The position numbers were made by a program, and so were the translations under genes. Source: Candidatus Aegiribacteria sp. (GTDB lineage: Bacteria > Fermentibacterota > Fermentibacteria > Fermentibacterales > JCC-6). Taken from it: a stretch of 49,590 nt of DNA. Below the pieces are notes generated by a model, which searched no databases, had not been told where the DNA came from, and saw nothing but the letters and a program-made list of their open reading frames with translations. Shown here piece by piece: positions 43,188 through 49,590 of this stretch. The DNA lies in NCBI GenBank assembly GCA_023138735.1, contig JAGLOY010000081.1:1-49590 (forward strand), read 5' to 3'. The stretch's first letter is position 1. Every line of letters begins with the position of its first letter.

Positions 43188-44561
43188 ATGAAACACAATC
43201 GCAGGGGAGTTATCAGCCTTTCTCTATTGATCGTTCTCGGTCTGGTTGCTGTGGCGCAATCATCTGATGAAGGGCCTGCAATCCTCATTTCCAATTTCGA
43301 TGATATTGATGCTGCGGAACTGCCGATCGAGGAAGTTCTTGTTTACTGGCTGGAGAGCGTGTTTTCTGCTAACGATGATATTACTGTGGAATACCTGGAC
43401 AGATATTTCCCCATAACTGACCAGAGCATCAATGTAGCCGTTTCAGCCGGGCAGGAGGCAGGTGGGGATATAGTACTCTTCGGCTCCTATCAGGATAAAG
43501 GCGATAGAATTGATGTCAACTTGATTAGCGTAATAACTACCGACTGTCCAAGTGCCTCCGATTTTATGCAGATTTTATTCGAGGATGAAGAAGGCTTCAG
43601 TGTTACCGATTTGCATCCGGGATCACCAGTCCCTCCTCAATTGAGTTTCTATGCCAACATGATTGTATCTGACTGGATGTCAGAGCAGAACAGACAGAGT
43701 GAAGCACTTCTTTTTCTGGAATCATCACTTCTGTATGCTGATGCAGTATCCGAGGATTATCTCCCCGAATTATACAGCCTCATAGCGAACACCTACCGTA
43801 TTATGGGGATGTACCAGGCTGCAATTGATGGCTTTAGCGAAGCATTGAATCTGGATCCTACTGATTTCAATAGTCTCTGCCTCAGGGCGGTATGCTACGA
43901 TGCGATTGACTCTCTGGATCTGGCAATTGATGACCTGATGATAGCAGTTGTGCTCGATCCTGATAACGCTACCACCAATGCTCAGCTTGGAGCCCAGTTG
44001 ACCCAGGCTGGGAGGCAAGAGGAGGGGCAGCAATATCTTGACCGCTCGATAGAGCTGGATCCTTTCTGTGCAATGACGTTCCGTGACCGTTCGCGTTCGT
44101 TCTATTTGCTGGGGCAGTACGAGCCTGCACTAACCTATATAAACATGGCTTTGGCTCAAGAACCAGAGAGCGCCCAGGGGCATGCGTTCAAGGGAATTCT
44201 TCTCCAATTCACCGGAGAGCAGGCGGAGGCAATCGAAGAGCTTACAATTGCAATCGAACTCGAGACAGATCTCGAAGTGATGGCCTGGTCGTACTACGCA
44301 AGAGCCAGTTGTTACATGGATCTTGGGGATTATCAGATCGCCCTGGCGGATCTGACTGCTTCTGCGGACTGCTCTCCATCATCGTATACCGTCCTGTATC
44401 TGACAGGTGTATGTCATATGCAGCTGGGCAGCAACGAACTGGCGGAGTTGTACTTGTCGGAATATCTGTCGTATCCTCTGGAACTTACACCTGTGGATCC
44501 GTGGACGACGCCTGATCTGCCAGAGAAGGCGGAGGCATTTCTGGAGGATTTACGCAGGTAA
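43188..44561 (+). CDS. Secreted TPR-repeat protein
   Basis: An N-terminal signal peptide (cleavage near AQSSD) is followed by a 150-residue domain that resembles a FlgO/TolB-N-like fold for surface proteins (AILISNFDDIDAAELPIEEVLVYWLESVFS, GGDIVLFGSYQDKGDRIDVNLISV). From about residue 190 on, at least seven TPR units repeat every 34 residues (ALNLDPTDFNSLCLRAVCYDA, YEPALTYINMALAQEPESAQ and others). It is predicted to be periplasmic and to bind partners. It is convergent with the second FN3-like lipoprotein. Confidence 0.8.
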   Translation: MKHNRRGVISLSLLIVLGLVAVAQSSDEGPAILISNFDDIDAAELPIEEVLVYWLESVFSANDDITVEYLDRYFPITDQSINVAVSAGQEAGGDIVLFGSYQDKGDRIDVNLISVITTDCPSASDFMQILFEDEEGFSVTDLHPGSPVPPQLSFYANMIVSDWMSEQNRQSEALLFLESSLLYADAVSEDYLPELYSLIANTYRIMGMYQAAIDGFSEALNLDPTDFNSLCLRAVCYDAIDSLDLAIDDLMIAVVLDPDNATTNAQLGAQLTQAGRQEEGQQYLDRSIELDPFCAMTFRDRSRSFYLLGQYEPALTYINMALAQEPESAQGHAFKGILLQFTGEQAEAIEELTIAIELETDLEVMAWSYYARASCYMDLGDYQIALADLTASADCSPSSYTVLYLTGVCHMQLGSNELAELYLSEYLSYPLELTPVDPWTTPDLPEKAEAFLEDLRR

Positions 44562-44592
44562 ATCCCATAATTTTGATCACTGGACTACATAA

Positions 44593-44614
44593 GTCCCGGC
44601 AGGGACGGGCTTTT
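44593..44614 (+). terminator. Short hairpin with T-run between convergent genes
   Basis: GTCCC (44593-44597) pairs with GGGAC (44602-44606) around GGCA, followed by GGGC and TTTT (44611-44614). It lies 32 bp after the TPR gene. The stem is short, so it is a moderate candidate. Confidence 0.4.
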
Positions 44615-44629
44615 AGTACTCGACCGGGA

Positions 44630-45424
44630 TCACCAGCTTTGATCAAACACTCTGACATTCCTGATTGGCTGTAATTCACCATCAATGATAAGTGTGTCAG
44701 TCATGGTTAATGTATCTGGATCGGTGTTTGAAGCGTTGAGCTTGCAGTAGTATCCATTATCGAGTTCAAGGAAGAAGTTTCCACCATAGAAAATACTGTC
44801 CCGCCATTGAGTACTGTCATTGGGGGCCGGGGCTACAAAGCCACCACTTAACGATACACTCGTTTCTACTCCACCGGGCCATAACAGACGGTTAGCGTTC
44901 CCTGAGTAGACGTATCTGCTCCCGCCAAGTGTATCAAACGCAACTATGAATTGCTGCTGAAAATCCGGAGAAGATGGATCACCGTAAATAAGAGAATCTC
45001 CCTCAAGGTCAATTCGGAAACCCACTGATATCGTAGAGAAATACTGCCTTATCTCCGACAGCTTATCTGTTCTGGTATTAGCTGATATACCCGTATCGGA
45101 GGAAGTATCATCCCCGTTGAATGCCATGACGGTGTAGAATGCAGAGCGATCAGCAATGTGAGTTCCAGTATTCTGATCAACAACCTCAAGTAGCACCCAG
45201 GGATCTCCGGGCTTGATTCTGCTCCAGAGTAGATACCCCTCGATCTGTGTGCCGTTCAATGCTGCCCAGGTAACTACAATGGTGTCACCTTTACTTGAAA
45301 CTGAATCGATTGCAATTCCGGTTACTATCGGTAGGGTACCGGATATTTCAGTGGCAGAATCACCACAGGCTGAGTATAAAGTAATAAAGATCAACGATAT
45401 AATAGATACTGCCCATATTCTCAT
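44630..45424 (-). CDS. FN3-like lipoprotein, paralog of the one at 33195
   Basis: This 264-residue lipoprotein has a lipobox YSACG, then an FN3-like domain (LPIVTGIAID, SKGDTIVVTWAAL, THIADRSAFYTVMAF) and a C-terminal beta domain with YVYSGNANR, WPGGVET and FLELDNGYYCKLN. Both the order and the spacing of these blocks follow the lipoprotein at 33195-33968. No family is known to me. It is probably a membrane-bound envelope component. Upstream (45425-45661) I see no strong promoter. Confidence 0.78.
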   Translation of the reverse strand: MRIWAVSIISLIFITLYSACGDSATEISGTLPIVTGIAIDSVSSKGDTIVVTWAALNGTQIEGYLLWSRIKPGDPWVLLEVVDQNTGTHIADRSAFYTVMAFNGDDTSSDTGISANTRTDKLSEIRQYFSTISVGFRIDLEGDSLIYGDPSSPDFQQQFIVAFDTLGGSRYVYSGNANRLLWPGGVETSVSLSGGFVAPAPNDSTQWRDSIFYGGNFFLELDNGYYCKLNASNTDPDTLTMTDTLIIDGELQPIRNVRVFDQSW

Positions 45425-45661
45425 TCTAATCCTCCAGTGAACATATTTCTTGTCTTATACCGTTGGATACTCTTGCTTCTGTACCGTTATGTCAATCCTT
45501 CCATTTCATGATAGAGGTCTTGAAGTAATTTGAATAGCAATTAGATAGAGCAGTGATATCGATCGAGGAAAGTGAGTTGCTTGACTGCACCCGGTAATAT
45601 GAACATTCTTCATCTAACTGTATATTGAGTTCTTTTACCGAAAAGTTTGCGGAGGAAGAAA

Positions 45662-47647
45662 TTGAAAATAAGTTTACTCTCAATCCTGTTTGTATTAGTT
45701 ACCCTGTCATTCGCGGCTCCGTCAATCCATGGAATTCCCGGCCTTTACCGCGTGAATAGTGCCATGCCGCTGGGCTTTAATAAAATGTCATTTGCTCTTG
45801 GTCTGTCTTACTGGACCGCAGCGAATGAGTACAAGAATTTCATTTACCACAATCATTTCCAGCCTGGTACATATCTATTTCCTGAAGTCACAAATATAGA
45901 GCACACCGGACAGGGTAGATTCAGCATTACATATGGAGTGTGGGACTATATCGATTTAGCAATGAACGCAGCCTATTCCAGCACCTTTTTTGAAAGAGGT
46001 CTGTACGAAGAGCGTTCGACAGGACACTGGGAGGAGATTTATGGATTCGAGGGTTTTAACCTTCTTCTGCATGGAGGATATAATCCAATCGAAAGCCTGA
46101 AGGATGTTGTCTGGTTTGGTGGAGACATCCGTCTAGGACTTTCTTCAGCGGATACTGCCTTCATTCGTAACGATGATGACCCTGATGGAATATGGCACTC
46201 CGGACAGCTGATAAGCACAATTCGCAGACCGTTCACAACAACAGGTAATAACAGCTTTGGCATGGATCTTCTTATTACAGGTGATTTCAGCCGCTGGATT
46301 CCAATGGCGCCAGTCAAGGCGCATCTGAATTTCGGCTATGCAAAGTATACACAGGATTACCATTTAACCGATTTCAGGGTTACACCGGAAGTTGCGGGAT
46401 GGTCATATTCCGATTCCACCGTTGTAGATATTGAAGTATCGGATGGTATTTTCAACTTTGGCTTCGGGGTTGAGGTTGCAACCCCGCACGTTGACGTTTT
46501 CGTGGAATACACAAACCAGAATCTTACGGACAGGGACAATGCTTCGGTATCCTATTTCACACCGGGACTGAGGTTCAAAAACACTTCAGGTACATTCATG
46601 GATATTACTTTTGACCTTAGTACAAGCAAGTTTGACCCTGCTTACTATGATCTCGGTCACGGCCTGTACCAGACGGATAGCGTAGTTACGGAGGCTCAGA
46701 GAGCGCAGAGAGCTCCTCTGCCGATCGGTGGAGTATTCGATTGGGGTGTGAGCCTTACGTTGGGATTCTCATCGGATATGGTAACCGATGAAGGTCAGGC
46801 AGATATGGCAACCTTGAGTGGAACCGTGACGGATTCCCTTACCGGTGAAGCTGTCTTTTCAACGATCACCTTCCCGGGTGTGCCAATTCCCAATGTCACA
46901 AGTGATTATATCAGCGGTTTCTATACACATATAATCCCAGCTGGAGAAGTTCCGGTAACAGTTGTCGCCCCCGGCTACAGAAATGCAAGTGCTACCGTTG
47001 TTCTTGGGCGCAATGAAGATGTCATCCTTGATTTCGCTTTGCTTCCGAACCTTGGCTCGATAACAGGTTCCCTCAGAGATGGGGAGGGTAGACCCATCGC
47101 TGGTGCTACAGTAACAATTGGAAGCACTACCCCGGTTATGGTAACAACCGATGAAACGGGAGTATTCACTGCAGATGTCGAACCGGGAACCTGGCCAGTA
47201 ACAGTACAGGCAGATGGTTACATTTCCGATAACCGGTCTGTATCCCTATTCGCCAACGAAACTGTGGATGTTTCCTTTGATCTTCGGGATGCACTCCGTG
47301 AGGGTGCTGTTTTGAGCTTTGATAACATCTATTTCGCCTCCGGGAGTGCCACTCTGAAACCCGAGAGCTACAGCATATTGGATAGTGTTGCAATTCTTCT
47401 GAGAAATAATCCAACTTCCAGAATACAGATATCAGGGCACACGGACAGTGATGGCAGTGAGGCATCAAACCAGACCCTCAGTGAGAATCGTGCTCAATCG
47501 GTTTATCAGTATCTGGTGAGTACAGGTATCGCAGGTAACAGGCTTACTACAGTAGGTTATGGTGAATCCATACCTGTTGTTCCTAATAATTCTGCGGCCA
47601 ACAAAGCCAAAAACCGAAGAATCGAGTTCCTGGTCCTCAGCATTTAA
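45662..47647 (+). CDS. OmpA-family outer-membrane protein with carboxypeptidase-regulatory-like domains, TTG start
   Basis: A signal peptide (KISLLSILFVLVTLSFAAPS) leads into an outer-membrane beta-barrel region (about 25-380) with alternating strands. Two carboxypeptidase-regulatory-like (beta-sandwich) domains follow (about 385-545: SGTVTDSLTGEAVFSTITF and GSLRDGEGRPIAGATVTIG). The last 110 residues are an OmpA C-terminal peptidoglycan-binding domain (VLSFDNIYFASGSATLKPESY, ISGHTDSDGSEASNQTLSENRA, GYGESIPVVPN, NRRIEFLVL). I chose TTG 45662, with GGAGG 6 bp ahead; a TTG at 45647 adds MRRKK. It links the outer membrane to peptidoglycan. Confidence 0.88.
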   Translation: MKISLLSILFVLVTLSFAAPSIHGIPGLYRVNSAMPLGFNKMSFALGLSYWTAANEYKNFIYHNHFQPGTYLFPEVTNIEHTGQGRFSITYGVWDYIDLAMNAAYSSTFFERGLYEERSTGHWEEIYGFEGFNLLLHGGYNPIESLKDVVWFGGDIRLGLSSADTAFIRNDDDPDGIWHSGQLISTIRRPFTTTGNNSFGMDLLITGDFSRWIPMAPVKAHLNFGYAKYTQDYHLTDFRVTPEVAGWSYSDSTVVDIEVSDGIFNFGFGVEVATPHVDVFVEYTNQNLTDRDNASVSYFTPGLRFKNTSGTFMDITFDLSTSKFDPAYYDLGHGLYQTDSVVTEAQRAQRAPLPIGGVFDWGVSLTLGFSSDMVTDEGQADMATLSGTVTDSLTGEAVFSTITFPGVPIPNVTSDYISGFYTHIIPAGEVPVTVVAPGYRNASATVVLGRNEDVILDFALLPNLGSITGSLRDGEGRPIAGATVTIGSTTPVMVTTDETGVFTADVEPGTWPVTVQADGYISDNRSVSLFANETVDVSFDLRDALREGAVLSFDNIYFASGSATLKPESYSILDSVAILLRNNPTSRIQISGHTDSDGSEASNQTLSENRAQSVYQYLVSTGIAGNRLTTVGYGESIPVVPNNSAANKAKNRRIEFLVLSI

Positions 47648-47734
47648 CGTACCCGCGAGGTTCGTTGCGACTAAATAAGCGCGCTGGTCTCTTCCTCCAG
47701 TCGCATTCGGGGCAATTCATAAAATGAAGATTTA

Positions 47735-47748
47735 TACAATCTGTTACA
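47735..47748 (+). promoter_or_regulatory. TACAATCTGTTACA motif, second copy
   Basis: This 14-bp motif is identical to 30437-30450. It is 84 bp before the DUF1566 gene. Both motif copies lie ahead of genes for secreted proteins with sorting domains. Confidence 0.45.
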
Positions 47749-47817
47749 AAGAGTTCATTCCTCATTGACATTCCGGTCAGATGTACTGATCGAAGCGTTC
47801 CTGGATCAGCACTCACA

Positions 47818-49368
47818 ATGAACGGATGTGCAATGAAACCAAAAAGAAAACAGTGGTTTGGTGTTTCACCCTGCCTGATTCTCCTGGCTATACTCACTAT
47901 TGCAGGGGATTCACCGGGATATTCCTATGTGATACCGGACACAGATCAGTCTCTTTGCTACGACACCCTTGATACTATCTCTGCCCCGGCAGCAGGTGAC
48001 CCCTTCTTCGGGCAGGATGCCCAGTATGAAAGTCCTGCACCCTCATACGCGGACAACGGTGATGGTACCGTTACCGATCTGAATACCGGCTTGATGTGGC
48101 AGCAGGGGCTGCCTTCTGAAAAGATGAGCTGGGATGAAGCTGTTGCAGGGGCCGACACCTGCAGTATCGGAGGGTATGACGACTGGCGACTGCCTACAAT
48201 AAAGGAACTCTATTCTCTGATTCTCTTCAGCGGAACAGATCCCAGTGGACCTGATCCTGTGAACCTAGTTCCCTTCATTGACATTGAATACTTTGAATTT
48301 GAGTACGGTGATACACTATCAGGAGAGAGGCTTATCGATGCCCAGTACTGGTCATCCACCAAGTATTTGGGGCTTACAATGGGAGGGGATTCAACGGCCT
48401 TCGGAGTGAACTTTGCCGATGGCAGGATAAAAGGATATCCCTCGCAGGAGGTTGGCCCTCCAGGTCGGGACTTTCTGATGACCTCTTTTGTAAGGTATGT
48501 GCGGGGAAACGACTACGGCGAAAACCAGTATGTGAACAACGGCAATGGTACTGTAACAGACCTTGCCACAGGACTGATGTGGCAGCAGTCAGATGACGGC
48601 ACAGGAAGGAACTGGGAAGATGCCCTCGCTTGCGCAGAGGATTTAATCCTTGCGGGTTACGACGACTGGCGACTACCCGATGTGCATGAATTACAGAGCA
48701 TTGTAGATTATACCAGGTCTCTTCAGGAGACCAATTCTCCAGCCATAGATCCAATCTTTTCCTGTACTCAGATAACAGATGAGGGTGGAAATATCAACTA
48801 CGGCTTCTACTGGACGGGAACAACCCATGCCGGTGCCGTGCCATACAACACCGGCACCTATGCTGCTTATGTTGCATTTGGAGAGGCACTTGGCTGGCTT
48901 ATGACTCCTGATTCTACCTATGTGCTTACTGATGTTCACGGAGCCGGAGCGCAGCGCAGTGATCCCAAATGCGGAGATCCTGACGAATATCCATACGGAC
49001 ACGGTCCCCAGGGTGATGTTATCAGAATCTACAATCTTGTCCGCTGCTGCAGGAATGTGGACGGAACTGGAATTGAGGATACCACCGATAACGAAGGTCC
49101 TGGCCTGCACATAATAGGTAATAACCCCTTCACAAGTACAGTTACTTTTGTCTGCACAGTTCCGGTGTCAGGCCTGGTTGACCTTACCGTTTACGATTCC
49201 GTTGGCAGAGCTGTTCACACCGTCATCAGGTCAAACCTGAATTCCGGGGACCATTGCTTCAGCTGGGATCCGCAGAACGATCAAGTAAATGCAGGAGTCT
49301 ATCTGCTCCGGCTGATAACCACCTCTGGAGCCACTACGATAAAAGCTGTCTATACAGGTTCTTTATGA
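47818..49368 (+). CDS. Secreted protein with two DUF1566 domains and a sorting domain
   Basis: A signal peptide (residues about 14-33) is followed by two DUF1566 (Lcl-type) domains with matching cores: NGDGTVTDLNTGLMWQQ at about residue 80 and NGNGTVTDLATGLMWQQ at about 242, each followed by YDDWRLP. These domains are found on bacterial cell surfaces and in adhesin-like proteins. The last 75 residues are a type IX-like sorting domain (IIGNNPFTSTVTFVCTVP, YDSVGRAVHTVIRS, NAGVYLLRLITT). An ATG at 47833 is an alternative start; neither has a clear Shine-Dalgarno site. Its function is unknown beyond surface location. Confidence 0.82.
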   Translation: MNGCAMKPKRKQWFGVSPCLILLAILTIAGDSPGYSYVIPDTDQSLCYDTLDTISAPAAGDPFFGQDAQYESPAPSYADNGDGTVTDLNTGLMWQQGLPSEKMSWDEAVAGADTCSIGGYDDWRLPTIKELYSLILFSGTDPSGPDPVNLVPFIDIEYFEFEYGDTLSGERLIDAQYWSSTKYLGLTMGGDSTAFGVNFADGRIKGYPSQEVGPPGRDFLMTSFVRYVRGNDYGENQYVNNGNGTVTDLATGLMWQQSDDGTGRNWEDALACAEDLILAGYDDWRLPDVHELQSIVDYTRSLQETNSPAIDPIFSCTQITDEGGNINYGFYWTGTTHAGAVPYNTGTYAAYVAFGEALGWLMTPDSTYVLTDVHGAGAQRSDPKCGDPDEYPYGHGPQGDVIRIYNLVRCCRNVDGTGIEDTTDNEGPGLHIIGNNPFTSTVTFVCTVPVSGLVDLTVYDSVGRAVHTVIRSNLNSGDHCFSWDPQNDQVNAGVYLLRLITTSGATTIKAVYTGSL

Positions 49369-49393
49369 ACTCAGCACCAATAGGGGGGATATC

Positions 49394-49590
49394 ATGTCTG
49401 TTTCAGGATTGTACTTCTGCTCGCTGGTTACATTAGCCTCAGTTGCGTTCAGTGGTGATCCCTGCGCGGGGCTGACACTTCTTTCACCAATGAATTCTCA
49501 GGTCACATGCACTATTGATCTTGAAGGGACCGTGACAAACACATGGCACGGAGCAGCAAATCCCTCAAGTATAGCCTACTTCTTTTCAGA
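49394..49590 (+). CDS. Secreted protein, 5' part, possible arylsulfotransferase-like
   Basis: The window ends 65 codons into this gene. The ATG at 49394 has GGGGGG ahead and a signal peptide (SLVTLASVAFSGD). The next residues (GLTLLSPMNSQVTCTIDLEGTVTNTW) resemble the start of arylsulfotransferase-type propellers, where a tLid-x-x-G-x-vhtW pattern occurs. If so it is a relative of the protein at 14828-16918. The visible part is too short for certainty. Confidence 0.55.
   Translation, partial: MSVSGLYFCSLVTLASVAFSGDPCAGLTLLSPMNSQVTCTIDLEGTVTNTWHGAANPSSIAYFFS

Noticed and set aside
47666-47705. Terminator after the OmpA gene (TGCGACT with AGTCGCA)
   Set aside because: A 7-bp stem with a 26-nt loop and no T-run is too weak to report as a feature.

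Overview
The window reads as bacterial chromosome from an uncultured lineage of the FCB type (Fermentibacterota or a neighbouring phylum). That placement is inference. It rests on four secreted proteins ending in Por/type IX-like C-terminal sorting domains (genes at 14828, 20613, 30514 and 47818), an OmpA-type outer-membrane protein, Asp-box and CotH-type surface proteins, and lineage-type lipoproteins. I found no rRNA, tRNA or CRISPR array. The longest gene-poor stretch, 42881-43187, holds only one possible small gene.

Layout. 1-1309: the end of a response regulator, then an IS200-like/RAYT transposase framed by a perfect 24-bp inverted repeat. 1353-6055 (minus): an apparent operon of lysine 6-aminotransferase, class II aldolase, GT4 glycosyltransferase and a Wzx-like flippase. 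6290-14801 (plus): a tightly packed ten-gene operon, ptb-like, rpiB, wecB, transglutaminase lipoprotein, ribD, ribE, ribBA, ribH, nusB, metallophosphoesterase. It combines a complete set of the core riboflavin enzymes with sugar-phosphate and cell-envelope genes. 14828-22736: a secreted arylsulfotransferase-like protein (minus), a PP-loop sugar amidotransferase-like gene broken by an in-frame TAG (plus), an O-antigen-ligase-like protein with a long C-terminal region, and an Asp-box surface protein (both minus). 22863-27036 (plus): B12-binding radical SAM protein, GT2, DegT aminotransferase and formyltransferase, which together look like a module for an N-formylated amino sugar. 27049-28945 (minus): GT4 and methyltransferase. 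28957-29051: a small tandem repeat and a long palindrome that shares its end consensus with the RAYT repeats. 29072-33968: secreted proteins, a CotH-type protein, a cyclic-nucleotide-binding protein and an FN3-like lipoprotein. 34076-39365: a DnaE-like polymerase with a degenerate PHP domain, preceded by a LexA-like dyad, followed by a Lon-family protease with a changed P-loop. 39437-49590: a sulfhydrylase-type PLP enzyme, a pyruvyltransferase, endonuclease IV, a TPR protein, a second FN3-like lipoprotein paralogous to the first, an OmpA-type protein, a DUF1566 secreted protein, and the start of what may be a second arylsulfotransferase-like gene.

The main themes are cell-surface glycan synthesis and export, proteins sorted to the surface, riboflavin synthesis and DNA repair. 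The most unusual points are the amber-interrupted amidotransferase, the RAYT element and its probable non-autonomous relative, the polymerase/Lon pair behind a LexA-like site, the paralogous lipoprotein pair, and a 14-bp upstream motif shared by two genes for sorted proteins.
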